DNA of 64,000 nt from Paenibacillus sp. W2I17 (GTDB lineage: Bacteria > Bacillota > Bacilli > Paenibacillales > Paenibacillaceae), in assembly GCF_030815985.1 (NCBI RefSeq), contig NZ_JAUSXM010000001.1, positions 6,014,001-6,078,000 on the forward strand, read 5' to 3'. Shown one piece after another: positions 55,190 to 64,000 of the stretch. Below the pieces are notes generated by a model. The model did not search any database and was not told where the DNA came from. It was given only the letters and a program-made list of their open reading frames with translations. Within the stretch, counting starts at the first letter, position 1. Every line of letters begins with the position of its first letter. Made by a program: the position numbers and the translations under genes.

Positions 55190-57856
55190 ATGTCTGAGGA
55201 AAAAAAATCAGCTGCAACAGAAATGCCGACTACTTACGATCCTAAGGCGGCAGAGGATAAATGGTACTCCACTTGGATGGAACGTGGATATTTCAAAGCC
55301 GGTCAACGTAAAGATGCCGAGCCGTATACGATTGTAATTCCACCCCCAAATGTGACCGGGATGCTGCACATTGGGCATGCGCTTGATTTTACACTGCAGG
55401 ATATTTTGATCCGCACCAAACGGATGCAAGGTTATGACGCACTGTGGCTTCCGGGTTCCGACCATGCAGGTATTGCTACCCAAACCAAAGTGGAGCAGAA
55501 GCTGCGTGAAGAAGGTCTGACTCGTTATGATCTGGGACGTGAGAAGTTTCTGGAGAAAGTATGGGACTGGAAAGATCAATATGCCACTACCATTCGTCAA
55601 CAATGGGGCAAAATGGGATTGTCGCTTGATTACTCACGTGAACGTTTTACGCTGGATGAAGGTCTGTCCCAAGCGGTTCGCAAAGTATTTGTTCAACTGT
55701 ATGAAAAAGGTCTTATTTACCGAGGCAAACGCATCATTAACTGGGACCCGGTGAACCGGACAGCTCTGTCCGACATTGAGGTTGAATATAAAGAGGTTCA
55801 GGGTCACTTGTACCATCTGCGTTACCCGCTCAAAGACGGAAGTGGCTACGTTACAGTGGCAACAACGCGTCCTGAAACGATGCTGGGTGATACAGCGGTT
55901 GCTGTACATCCGAAGGATGAGCGTTATGCAGATATGATTGGTAAAGTACTTGTACTGCCTATCATTGGACGCGAAATTCCAATTATCGCTGATGATTATG
56001 TGGATAAAGAGTTTGGAAGTGGTGCAGTTAAAATCACGCCTGCGCATGATCCAAATGACTTTGAAGTAGGTCTTCGTCATGATCTTCCTCAGATTACGGT
56101 AATGGATGAGAGCGGCACAATGAATGCTGAGGCTGGCAAGTATCAGGGACTGGATCGCAGTGATTGCCGCAAGCAGATTGTTGCTGACTTGAAAGAGCAG
56201 GGCGTATTGATCAATATCGAGGATCACACGCATCAGGTTGGACACAGTGAACGTACCGGAGCTGTTGTTGAGCCGTATCTGTCTACACAGTGGTTCGTTG
56301 AGATGAAGCCACTTGCAGAGAGAGCGATTAAAAAACAACAGAGCGGCGAAGGGGTTAATTTTGTTCCAGATCGTTTTGAGAAAACGTATCTGAACTGGAT
56401 TGAAAACGTTCGTGACTGGTGTATTTCTCGTCAACTGTGGTGGGGACATCGTATTCCTGCCTGGTATGATGAGGAAACGGGTGAAATCATCGTATCTGCT
56501 GAAGATCCAACAACGCTGCCAGAGAATGCTGGTCGCAAGCTCAGACAGGACGAAGACGTACTCGATACTTGGTTTAGCTCCGGTTTATGGCCATTCTCCA
56601 CATTGGGCTGGCCGGAGGATACGGAAGACCTGAAACGTTATTATCCGACAAGTGTACTTGTGACAGGGTATGACATCATATATTTCTGGGTTGCACGTAT
56701 GATTTTCACTGCATTGGAATTCACCGATGAGATTCCGTTCAAGGATGTACTGATGCATGGTCTTGTCCGTGATGCAGATGGACGCAAAATGTCCAAATCA
56801 CTGGGCAACGGTGTAGATCCGCTGGATGTGATTGAGAAATACGGCGCAGACGCAATGCGTTACATGATCTCAACTAGCAGCACGCCAGGTCAGGATCTGC
56901 GTTTCCGTTGGGAACGGGTGGAGCAGGCTCGTAATTTTGCCAACAAGATCTGGAATGCTTCGCGCTTTGCATTGATGAATCTGGAAGGATTCACCTATGA
57001 GGAACGTGACATCAGCGGAGAGCTTGGTACAGCGGATTATTGGATTTTGCATCGTCTGAACGAAACTTCCCGCGATATTACGCGTCTAATCGAAGCGTAT
57101 GAATTTGGGGAAACGGGTCGTGTGTTGTATAACTTTATCTGGGATGACCTGTGTGACTGGTACATTGAGTTTGCTAAACTGTCCTTCTATGGGGAAGATC
57201 CGGTTGCCAAGAAGAAAACACAATCCGTGCTTGCTTATGTGCTGGATCAGACCATGCGCCTGATTCATCCGTTTATGCCATACATCTCCGAAGAGATCTG
57301 GCAGCATCTGCCACATGAAGGTGAGACCATTACGCTGGCATCATGGCCGGTATATGATCCTGCTCTTGAGAACCCAGAGGCTGTTGCCGAGATGAACCTG
57401 CTCATGGATACCATTCGTGCAGTTCGAAATATTCGTGCAGAAGTGAACGTGCCGATGAGCAAAAAGATCGAGTTGATGGTCAAAGCAAATAGTGCTGAGA
57501 CGTCCAGCATCATTGCGCGTAACAGTCACTACATCAAACGTTTCTGTAATACGTCCGAGTTCGATAGTGGGCTGGATTTAAACTCACCGGATAAGGCAAT
57601 GACTGCGATCATTACGGGGGCAGAACTATACTTGCCGCTCGCAGGTCTTATTGATATCGAGCAGGAAGTGGCTCGTTTGGAGAAAGAGTTGGAGAACCTT
57701 GAGGGCGAAGTTCTCCGTGTAGAGAAAAAGCTGGCGAACGAAGGCTTTGTTGCCAAAGCTCCTGCCAAAGTTATTGAGGAAGAACGCGCCAAGCAAGCAG
57801 ATTATTCCGATAAACGGGATAAAGTGATTGCACGAATCAAGGAGCTTAAAGGTTAA
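55190..57856 (+). CDS. valS: Valyl-tRNA synthetase
   Basis: 888 residues; ATG after ACGGAGGA. Class I motifs: [18 protein letters not shown] (HIGH) and [19 protein letters not shown] (KMSKS). The editing domain shows [15 protein letters not shown]. The C-terminal coiled coil (~820-888; [20 protein letters not shown]) is the tRNA-binding arm typical of ValRS. It charges tRNA-Val and edits threonine. Expression is set by the T-box leader. A terminator follows before folC. Confidence 0.98.
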   Translation: MSEEKKSAATEMPTTYDPKAAEDKWYSTWMERGYFKAGQRKDAEPYTIVIPPPNVTGMLHIGHALDFTLQDILIRTKRMQGYDALWLPGSDHAGIATQTKVEQKLREEGLTRYDLGREKFLEKVWDWKDQYATTIRQQWGKMGLSLDYSRERFTLDEGLSQAVRKVFVQLYEKGLIYRGKRIINWDPVNRTALSDIEVEYKEVQGHLYHLRYPLKDGSGYVTVATTRPETMLGDTAVAVHPKDERYADMIGKVLVLPIIGREIPIIADDYVDKEFGSGAVKITPAHDPNDFEVGLRHDLPQITVMDESGTMNAEAGKYQGLDRSDCRKQIVADLKEQGVLINIEDHTHQVGHSERTGAVVEPYLSTQWFVEMKPLAERAIKKQQSGEGVNFVPDRFEKTYLNWIENVRDWCISRQLWWGHRIPAWYDEETGEIIVSAEDPTTLPENAGRKLRQDEDVLDTWFSSGLWPFSTLGWPEDTEDLKRYYPTSVLVTGYDIIYFWVARMIFTALEFTDEIPFKDVLMHGLVRDADGRKMSKSLGNGVDPLDVIEKYGADAMRYMISTSSTPGQDLRFRWERVEQARNFANKIWNASRFALMNLEGFTYEERDISGELGTADYWILHRLNETSRDITRLIEAYEFGETGRVLYNFIWDDLCDWYIEFAKLSFYGEDPVAKKKTQSVLAYVLDQTMRLIHPFMPYISEEIWQHLPHEGETITLASWPVYDPALENPEAVAEMNLLMDTIRAVRNIRAEVNVPMSKKIELMVKANSAETSSIIARNSHYIKRFCNTSEFDSGLDLNSPDKAMTAIITGAELYLPLAGLIDIEQEVARLEKELENLEGEVLRVEKKLANEGFVAKAPAKVIEEERAKQADYSDKRDKVIARIKELKG

Positions 57857-57867
57857 TATATTTGGGT

Positions 57868-57906
57868 CGGATGGAGAGCCATTATGCCATCCGGCCGCTT
57901 TTTTCA
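57868..57906 (+). terminator. Terminator after valS
   Basis: CGGATGG and CCATCCG pair around AGAGCCATTATG, then GCCGCTTTTTT. Confidence 0.75.
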
Positions 57907-57934
57907 CTCAAACTCGGGACCGAAGGTGAATTAG

Positions 57935-59312
57935 ATGACGGAATTAGACGGGACAGATGCAGCAGCTCCTTTACTTACGTATAACGAGGCCGTGGACTGG
58001 ATCAATGGCCTTATTCCTTTTGGCATCCGACCTGGATTGGAACGAATCGAGAGTCTGATGTCCATGTTAGGCAACCCACACCAACGTCTCAAATTTATTC
58101 ATGTCGCGGGAACGAACGGCAAAGGTTCGACTTGCGCTTTTTTGACGTCAGTGCTTCTTCAGGCTGGATATGATGTGGGTACCTTTACGTCGCCTTATAT
58201 CACCAAGTTTACAAACCGTTTTCAATACAACGGTGAGGATATTCCTGAAGAAATCCTGCTGAAGCTCTCGAACCGATTGCATCCACTGGTCGTGGAAATG
58301 GCCTCCACTCCGCTTGGATCACCCACGATGTTTGAGGTGTCCACGGCTCTCGCGCTTCTGTACTATGCAGAGGAGTGTTACCCTGACGTTGTGGTATGGG
58401 AGACGGGGCTAGGGAGGAAGGATGGACGTAACGAATATTGTCGCACCTGTTGTGTCCGTCATCACCAACATTGGTATGGATCATACGGATGTGCTTGGAG
58501 ATACGATTGAGCAGATTGCTGGAGAAAAGGCAGGTATTATCAAGCCGGGAGTACCCGTTGTGACTTGCGCGACTCAACCCGAAGCTGTGAAGGTGATTCA
58601 GGAGAAAGCACAGCAGCTTCAATCAAGCGTGTATTTGGCTGGAGATCAATTCTCTTATCATAGACTGGACAGCAATGAGAACGGACAATCTTTTCATTTT
58701 ACAGGCCCGTTTCGTGATCTGGACGTTCGCATACGCATGCAGGGCTCACATCAATGTGACAATGCAGCGGCCGCACTTATGGTGCTTGAATTGCTTAGAC
58801 AATACATGGCATTTATGCTGGATGACAACGATATTGCACTTGGACTGGAGAATGCTTTCTGGGCAGGAAGATTCGAAAAAGTCGTCGATGAACCCCGAAT
58901 TGTGCTTGATGGAGCACATAATCCGGAAGGTGCAGAGTCACTGGCCAAGAGCATTATGGATGTCTATCCGCACAACAAGTTAATTTTGATGATGGGTATG
59001 TTGGCAAATAAGCATCACGAAGCGTATTTGCAGCATATACTGCCACTAGTGGATACGCTGATCCTGACCGAGCCAGATTTCCGACGCAAAATGGATGCAG
59101 CCGAATTGCTGCAGATTGTCGAACGGGTACGTCCCGCCATTGCGAAGAAGGAACTGGAAATCATCGTCGAGCCCGAATGGGCAAAGGCACTTGATCTATT
59201 GAAGTCACGGACGGAAGCGGAAGATCTGGGGGTGGTCTCCGGCACACTGTACCTGATTGCGGATGTGCGGGCAGCCCTTTTGCATCAAACCGATTCTGAA
59301 AAAGGTTGGTGA
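57935..59312 (+). pseudogene. folC: Folylpolyglutamate synthase/dihydrofolate synthase, split by a frameshift
   Basis: ATG 57935 has a weak site (GACCGAAGG). The first frame gives GIRPGLERIESLMSMLGNPH, the P-loop HVAGTNGKGSTCAFL and VVVWETGLG, then breaks at GGGAGGAAGG (58412-58421). Dropping one A restores ETGLGGRMDVTNIVAPVVSV, the expected FolC motif, which continues in the other frame to 59312 (LDGAHNPEGAESLAKSIM, VSGTLYLIADVR). Total ~458 residues, a normal length. The enzyme adds glutamates to folates. It is essential in most bacteria, so an assembly error is more likely than a real mutation. Overlaps murC by a few bases. Confidence 0.88.
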
Positions 59313-60688
59313 AAGTTTTGTTAAATACATCGGAACACGTTCATTTTATAGGGATTGGCGGATATGGCATGAGTGCCATCGCAAGAGTTATGTTGGAAAT
59401 GGGATACACCGTTACCGGATCGGATGTCGCTTCACAGGAGTTGACCGAGAAGTTGGCAGCCAAGGGAGCGAAAATATATATCGGACATACAGCAGAGCAC
59501 GTCACTGGAGCAGATCTTGTTGTCTACTCTACGGCAGCGCCTGCTGATAATGTGGAACGGGTAGCAGCTGCAGAGCTGAACATTCCGATTCTGCATCGTT
59601 CCCAGATGCTTGCACGTTTGTTGAATGAACGTAAAGGTGTGGCTGTGGCGGGAGCTCACGGTAAAACTACCACCTCATCCATGATTGCACTTGTTATGGA
59701 TAAATGTGATACGGACCCGACATATATCATTGGCGGAGAAATCATGAATGTGGGCACCAACGCCAAGGCAGGCCAGGGAGACTGGGTAGTCGCTGAGGCG
59801 GACGAGAGCGATGGTTCATTTTTGCAGTACCATCCATGGCTCGGTATTGTAACCAATATTGAGGCAGATCATCTGGAGAATTACAACAGTGATTTTGAGG
59901 AGCTCAAAAAGGCTTATGTGCAGTTCTTGAGCCAGATTCGTCCGGAAGGAACAGCGATTGTGTGTTCTGACGACGAGAATGTTCAAGCGATTTTGCCAGA
60001 ACTCAAGTCACGGATTACAACCTATGGTATTGATCGTGCTGCAGATTATACGGCAACGGATATTGTATTGGGCGATCGCCGTATCTCCTTTACGATGAAT
60101 CATCAGGGTGCTGCTATGGGCATGGTGGAATTATCAGTGCCGGGTAAGCATAACGTTTATAATGCGATGGCTACTGTGATTACCTGTCTGGAAGCAGGTA
60201 TCCCATTTGAGAAGATTGTGGCAGCTATCATCCAGTTCCACGGAGCCAAACGCAGATTCCAGGTATTGGGCGAGGCGCGTGATATGCTGATCATCGATGA
60301 TTATGCTCATCACCCGACTGAGATTGAAGCTACCATTAGTGCCGCCAAAGCAACGGGCAAACGTATTATTGCGGTATTCCAGCCACAGCGTTATACGCGT
60401 ACGTTCTTCCTGCTGGATGCGTTCAGTCGTGCTTTCGCGGAAGCGGATGAGGTGCTTATTACGGATATCTATTCTCCTGCGGGCGAAAAACAGATCGAAG
60501 GGGTAACCTCAGCCAGACTGGTTGAACTGATCGTTCAAAACAGTAATGCTTCTGCACGTTACCTCCCTACAAAAGAAGAAGTTGTCGCTGATCTGCAGCA
60601 TCGTCTGCAGCCAGGAGATCTTGTGATTACGATGGGTGCAGGTGATATTTGGAAAGTCGGCGATACACTTGCCAAAGGTTTGAAATAG
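59306..60688 (+). CDS. murC: UDP-N-acetylmuramate-L-alanine ligase
   Basis: 460 residues. The start may be TTG 59306, GTG 59309 or TTG 59318; all overlap or abut folC. Motifs: HFIGIGGYGMSAIARVM at the N-terminus, P-loop AVAGAHGKTTTSSMIA (~107), ADESDGSFLQYHP, NIEADHLENY and IDDYAHHPTEIEATISAAK. It adds the first amino acid to UDP-MurNAc in peptidoglycan synthesis. Probably transcribed with folC. A perfect terminator follows. Confidence 0.96.
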   Translation: MVKVLLNTSEHVHFIGIGGYGMSAIARVMLEMGYTVTGSDVASQELTEKLAAKGAKIYIGHTAEHVTGADLVVYSTAAPADNVERVAAAELNIPILHRSQMLARLLNERKGVAVAGAHGKTTTSSMIALVMDKCDTDPTYIIGGEIMNVGTNAKAGQGDWVVAEADESDGSFLQYHPWLGIVTNIEADHLENYNSDFEELKKAYVQFLSQIRPEGTAIVCSDDENVQAILPELKSRITTYGIDRAADYTATDIVLGDRRISFTMNHQGAAMGMVELSVPGKHNVYNAMATVITCLEAGIPFEKIVAAIIQFHGAKRRFQVLGEARDMLIIDDYAHHPTEIEATISAAKATGKRIIAVFQPQRYTRTFFLLDAFSRAFAEADEVLITDIYSPAGEKQIEGVTSARLVELIVQNSNASARYLPTKEEVVADLQHRLQPGDLVITMGAGDIWKVGDTLAKGLK

Positions 60689-60702
60689 ATCAATTGAGAA
60701 AT

Positions 60703-60734
60703 CGCCTGTCTTCGATACGAAGCAGGCGTTTTTT
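60703..60734 (+). terminator. Terminator after murC
   Basis: CGCCTG-T-CTTCG and CGAAG-CAGGCG form an 11-pair stem with a single bulge and ATA loop; TTTTTT follows. Confidence 0.85.
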
Positions 60735-60804
60735 GCGTTATATGGAATGTATTCCCCAGTCTCTGCATATAGCTTATATAAATGGGACAAAGGAGAGGGT
60801 ACGG

Positions 60805-62034
60805 GTGAGCAATGCTAGAATGACGTTTCGCTTCGGGGATCATGAGTCGGACAAGCCTGAAAACAAGAGGATATCCGCGTCCAGTCCATTGGTGACGTTA
60901 AGTGAAGAATTACCGCATAATCAACCGCTAACGCCTAAGCAGATGGATACAACCCCATCATGGACGCCTGAGGATATCCCCGGAGACTGGGGAGAGACGG
61001 TGCTGACAAGCTCTACTGTACCTGAACCTGACGAGCGGGTGAGCCATGATTCGAACTTGAACTTGGATGAGGCCCATTATTTTGGGAACCGTACCGCTTA
61101 CGGTTATGTTAATCACACCGATAATCCGGAGGAAGAGCGTCGTGATCTGTCCAATACCCATGATGATCAAGGCCACGACTGGCTTGCAGATTCGGAGAAC
61201 TATTCCTATAAACGCAATCGCCCTCCAAGGGGATGGAAAATGATTGGTTCTGTCACTGGGGCACTTGTTACCGGAGCGCTTTTCGGCATGGTTATTCTTT
61301 CATTTTTCAATAAAGAAGGAGCCGTCAAGCCAGGCGACCTTCTTCCCGTCAATCAGGCAGTTTCCACTGTGACGGGTCAGGAGGGGGCTGCAGGTACAGA
61401 ACAGCAGGTTCAGACAGCGGCGACTGGCAGCACGTATTATGCACTTCAATACGGCGTGTTCAGTTCTCCAGAACGAGCTGAGCAGGCCAAGCTTGAGCTG
61501 GCTCAGGCAGGTATAGCCGCAGGTTCTGATCCTGAAGATGGCAATCGAGTATATGCAGGCATTTCGGCTGATCGTGAAGAGGCCAAGCTACTTAGCTCCA
61601 GGTTAAAAGCCCAGGGAGTTGAACTGTACGTCAAGGAGATCGTGAACCCTGAGGTCAATCCGGCTATATTCGGTGGCAAGCAAGAGGATGTGCAGCTTTT
61701 CTTCACAAACAGTTCTGCGCTGGTTGAACAATTATCTACCTTGTCCATTCAGCAGCTGGGACAGTCTGCTCCGGCAGCAGTCTCTACGGAAACGATGACC
61801 GCAATTCAGAATAAGCACGAGTCATGGCTGACGGGATTGAATAGTCTTACACCTGGCCTGACCGCAGATGTACAACCTATTATTGGTGGAATGGAGAAAT
61901 CAATGAACAGTGCAATTACGGCTATCGCGGAGTACAACAAAAACCCGGATGATGTGCACATGTGGTCCGTGCAGTCCGATCTGATGGAATATGTACTGCA
62001 GCAGAAAAAATGGCTCGAAGCGATAAAGCAGTAA
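60805..62034 (+). CDS. SPOR-domain membrane protein
   Basis: 409 residues from GTG 60805 (AAAGGAGAGGG upstream); the frame is open far upstream into murC's terminator, without a site. The N-terminal ~145 residues are hydrophilic and cytoplasmic. One membrane helix follows (MIGSVTGALVTGALFGMVIL, ~150-172). Outside, a SPOR-like domain reads YYALQYGVFSSPERAEQAKL and GIAAGSDPEDGNRVYAGIS. The C-terminal ~130 residues are helical. SPOR domains bind denuded peptidoglycan at division sites. In relatives a gene of this kind lies near maf-radC. Its exact role is unknown. Confidence 0.8.
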   Translation: MSNARMTFRFGDHESDKPENKRISASSPLVTLSEELPHNQPLTPKQMDTTPSWTPEDIPGDWGETVLTSSTVPEPDERVSHDSNLNLDEAHYFGNRTAYGYVNHTDNPEEERRDLSNTHDDQGHDWLADSENYSYKRNRPPRGWKMIGSVTGALVTGALFGMVILSFFNKEGAVKPGDLLPVNQAVSTVTGQEGAAGTEQQVQTAATGSTYYALQYGVFSSPERAEQAKLELAQAGIAAGSDPEDGNRVYAGISADREEAKLLSSRLKAQGVELYVKEIVNPEVNPAIFGGKQEDVQLFFTNSSALVEQLSTLSIQQLGQSAPAAVSTETMTAIQNKHESWLTGLNSLTPGLTADVQPIIGGMEKSMNSAITAIAEYNKNPDDVHMWSVQSDLMEYVLQQKKWLEAIKQ

Positions 62035-62069
62035 CATGCTCTTTCCCATAACAACGCTTGGAAATACCC

Positions 62070-62110
62070 ATCCGGCAAGGAACTGGAAATAGTTCCCCTT
62101 GCCGGATTTG
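62070..62110 (+). terminator. Terminator after the SPOR-domain gene
   Basis: ATCCGGCAAGG and CCTTGCCGGAT are perfectly complementary, with an inner GGAACT/AGTTCC-like pairing; TTTG follows. Confidence 0.8.
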
Positions 62111-62179
62111 TGTTTGTATTGACGTACAAAACCCCGTATAATAATGTGGGTGTCAAAAAATGGCGAGGGAAGATTACCG

Positions 62180-62422
62180 ATGAAAAAAAACTTCGGCATG
62201 TTATTGCTGTTTCTGCTGCTTGGCTGGATGGCCGGAGCGTGGATCGCCAAGGCACTGCAGCCTGTAAAGGCAGTAGCCTTTCTTACGAAAGCCACGACCA
62301 TACGTTGGTCGCCGCAGGCTGATCTGGATATTATCAGTTATGATATTTCACTTCAATTTCAAATGAGCCTTCTGAGTCTGATCGGTATGATTGCCGCTGT
62401 GTGGCTGTATCGCAGACTGTAG
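62180..62422 (+). CDS. DUF4321 small membrane protein
   Basis: 80 residues from ATG 62180 (GAGGGAAG upstream). Two membrane helices at the ends (FGMLLLFLLLGWMAGAWIAK and SLLSLIGMIAAVWLYRRL) flank a short polar middle ending in 'DISLQFQMSL'. Size, topology and the place before maf-radC match DUF4321, which is found beside maf in Clostridia and Paenibacillus. Function unknown. Confidence 0.75.
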   Translation: MKKNFGMLLLFLLLGWMAGAWIAKALQPVKAVAFLTKATTIRWSPQADLDIISYDISLQFQMSLLSLIGMIAAVWLYRRL

Positions 62423-62516
62423 GAGAATGACGAGTTATGACGAAAAAAATTAAACCAGTGACATCTATTATCGTGATCCGGACAGGATGTTGCCGTGGCA
62501 TAAGGAGCCGTTCATT

Positions 62517-63128
62517 TTGGATAACACACAACAGCGCCCTATTATTCTGGCCTCCACTTCGCCTCGGCGCAAAGAACTGATCGCATCACTCCACCTAGCG
62601 TTTGATGTAATACCAAGTCATGCCAATGAAGATACACCACCAGAGTGGACACCTGAACAGACGGTACAGGAGCTTGCTTTGCGCAAGGCGCTTGCCGTGT
62701 ATCGCGGGCTTGAAGGCCGCGAGCAGGAAGCCATTATTGTTGGTAGTGACACCGTTGTTGTTCTGGATGGTGAGATTCTAGGCAAACCTGTAGACGAAGC
62801 GGATGCTGAACGTATGTTATCCCGGCTGCAGGGCCGCGTACATCGGGTGTTTACGGGTGTCGCTTGTATTGATGCGGGCAATGGACAGTCGTTAGTTCAT
62901 TATCGCCAGACCGATGTAACGATGAAAGAGCTGTCGGATGCGACCATCCGTGCTTATGTGCAGACAGGTGAGCCTTTAGACAAGGCAGGATCATATGCCA
63001 TTCAGGGCATTGGTGCTTCACTGATCGACCGCATTGAAGGATGTTATTTTAATGTGGTTGGCTTGCCGCTATCCTTGCTAAGTGATATGTTGGACGGGTT
63101 CGGCGTACATGTGTTGCCACGAACATGA
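62517..63128 (+). CDS. maf: Maf-family nucleotide pyrophosphatase
   Basis: 203 residues from TTG 62517, which is nine bases after AAGGAG. The frame is open upstream to 62487 and beyond without a site. The conserved start ILASTSPRRKELIASL (S-x-R-R-x-E-L) is followed by VGSDTVVVLDGEILGKP, SRLQGRVHRVFTGVAC and GSYAIQGIGASLIDRIEGCY. Maf proteins hydrolyse dTTP, UTP or modified nucleotides and influence septum formation. A short alternative frame from ATG 62437 overlaps its 5' end; see findings. radC follows 37 bases later. Confidence 0.93.
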   Translation: MDNTQQRPIILASTSPRRKELIASLHLAFDVIPSHANEDTPPEWTPEQTVQELALRKALAVYRGLEGREQEAIIVGSDTVVVLDGEILGKPVDEADAERMLSRLQGRVHRVFTGVACIDAGNGQSLVHYRQTDVTMKELSDATIRAYVQTGEPLDKAGSYAIQGIGASLIDRIEGCYFNVVGLPLSLLSDMLDGFGVHVLPRT

Positions 63129-63165
63129 ATGAAGCCAAATGTTGTGAAATGAAAAGAGGGAACAT

Positions 63166-63855
63166 ATGGAGTCGCCTCAATACATGATGCGCGACATCCC
63201 CCAGGAAGAACGCCCGAGAGAACGCATGATGGAATACGGGGCGGGCGCCCTAAGCCATGCTGAATTGCTGGCAATTTTACTTCGAACAGGCACAAGACAG
63301 GAATCCGCGGTGCATATGGCACAGCGGATTCTGGCCGAAGCGGGTGGCATTCGCTCGTTGATGGATTTGAGTCTGGAAGAACTGACCGCGATGAAAGGGA
63401 TCGGCAATGCCAAGGCTGTGCAATTGAAAGCTGGCATTGAGCTGGGTCATCGGATTGCCAAGAGCAGACTCACACAGTCGACTTCAATTCGTACACCCCG
63501 TGATGCAGCTGATATCCTGATCGAACAATTGCGTTACTTGCAAAAAGAACATTTTGTGTGTCTCTTTCTGAATAGCAAAAATCATATTATTGCCCAGGAA
63601 ACACTCTCCATGGGCAGCCTTAACGCTTCGATTGTACATCCACGTGAAGTGTTCCGGGCTGCCATCAAATGCAGCAGCGCATCGATTGTGTGCGCACACA
63701 ACCATCCGAGTGGTGATCCTACGCCCAGTCCGGAGGATATCCAAATAACCAAGAGACTGATTGAAGCAGGCGCTATTGTTGGCATTGACGTGCTTGATCA
63801 TATTATTATCGGAGATGGAACGTACGTAAGTTTGAAGGAGAAGGGCTTAGTATAA
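63166..63855 (+). CDS. radC: RadC-family JAB/MPN domain protein
   Basis: 229 residues; ATG after AGAGGGAAC. The N-terminal helix-hairpin-helix region reads LTAMKGIGNAKAVQLKAGIE. The C-terminal JAB domain has the metal motif HNHPSGDPTPSPEDIQIT (HxHPSGxxxxSxxD) and an upstream Glu in IIAQETLSMGS. Often called a DNA-repair protein, but the activity is unproven. Its position after maf and, outside the window, presumably before mreB repeats the B. subtilis order. Confidence 0.94.
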   Translation: MESPQYMMRDIPQEERPRERMMEYGAGALSHAELLAILLRTGTRQESAVHMAQRILAEAGGIRSLMDLSLEELTAMKGIGNAKAVQLKAGIELGHRIAKSRLTQSTSIRTPRDAADILIEQLRYLQKEHFVCLFLNSKNHIIAQETLSMGSLNASIVHPREVFRAAIKCSSASIVCAHNHPSGDPTPSPEDIQITKRLIEAGAIVGIDVLDHIIIGDGTYVSLKEKGLV

Positions 63856-64000
63856 TATAATGGTTGGCGTTGATGTTTTCCTATGAATGTTAACGGCGTT
63901 GTCCGTAAAAGATAGGTTCACTTTACAAATGAAAAAAAACAAATGCGAATATTAGCTCCACGTGTTGCGTGGGAATGAAATTATTACGCTCTGGATCAGA
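63856..64000. other. Intergenic tail of the window
   Basis: No gene or clear terminator is seen. Short A+T-rich boxes such as TATAATATAATGG directly follow radC. The next gene probably begins beyond the edge. Confidence 0.4.

Noticed and set aside
38906-59312. Programmed +1 frameshifting in lon, spoVID and folC
   Set aside because: The three sites share no slippery codon-stop arrangement, and these families are not known to use recoding.

Overview
The window is chromosomal DNA from a low-to-mid GC, endospore-forming Firmicute, most likely a Paenibacillus. The reasons are the Bacillus-type order gerM-rph-rdgB, then ysoA-tig-clpP-clpX-ispG-lonB-lon-ysxC, hemA-hemX-sirC-hemC-cobA/hemD-hemB-hemL, spoVID-valS-folC-murC and maf-radC, together with sporulation genes (gerM, lonB, spoVID), a valS T-box leader and strong AGGAGG ribosome binding sites. 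Species cannot be fixed from the sequence alone.

Left part (1-9 kb): the tail of a probable GH88/GH105 glycosidase, a DUF72 protein, and a low-GC cassette (Lrp/AsnC regulator plus MFS transporter). The cassette lies between two copies of one sequence: the complete copy leads into an intact methyltransferase gene, the other is an internally deleted remnant. A 160-bp TA-flanked MITE sits in the complete copy. Next come a metallo-beta-lactamase-fold protein and a three-gene redox cassette: a small secreted protein, ApbE flavin transferase and a ferric-reductase-like membrane protein. A YutG/PgpA-like gene closes the block.

Middle part (9-31 kb): gerM-rph-rdgB are core genes. Behind them lies the most interesting block, a compact five-gene operon at 12323-17508: leucine-rich-repeat-like protein, ATP-grasp-like protein, sulfatase-fold hydrolase and two different radical SAM proteins. 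This matches the uncharacterised STM4015-STM4014-STM4013-STM4012-STM4011 families named after Salmonella locus tags. To my knowledge it has no assigned product, and it is my main candidate for an undescribed system. It is followed by a chemoreceptor, asparagine synthetase, small unknown genes, and a 7.5-kb segment bounded by two identical tRNA-Arg(UCU) genes in opposite orientation. Inside that segment are a tandem array built on the tRNA 3' end, a methyltransferase, a 1319-residue Vpr-like subtilase and an MFS exporter.

Right part (31-64 kb): core proteostasis genes, isoprenoid gene ispG, ribosome-assembly GTPase ysxC, S-adenosylmethionine decarboxylase, the haem/sirohaem operon, spore coat gene spoVID, valS under T-box control, folate and peptidoglycan genes, a SPOR-domain protein, maf and radC. 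Three genes here (lon, spoVID, folC) are each split by a one-base shift of the same sign, which looks more like base-calling error than biology. Intergenic regions carry recurring hairpin-rich elements sharing a CGGAGCRT...CTTCG core.
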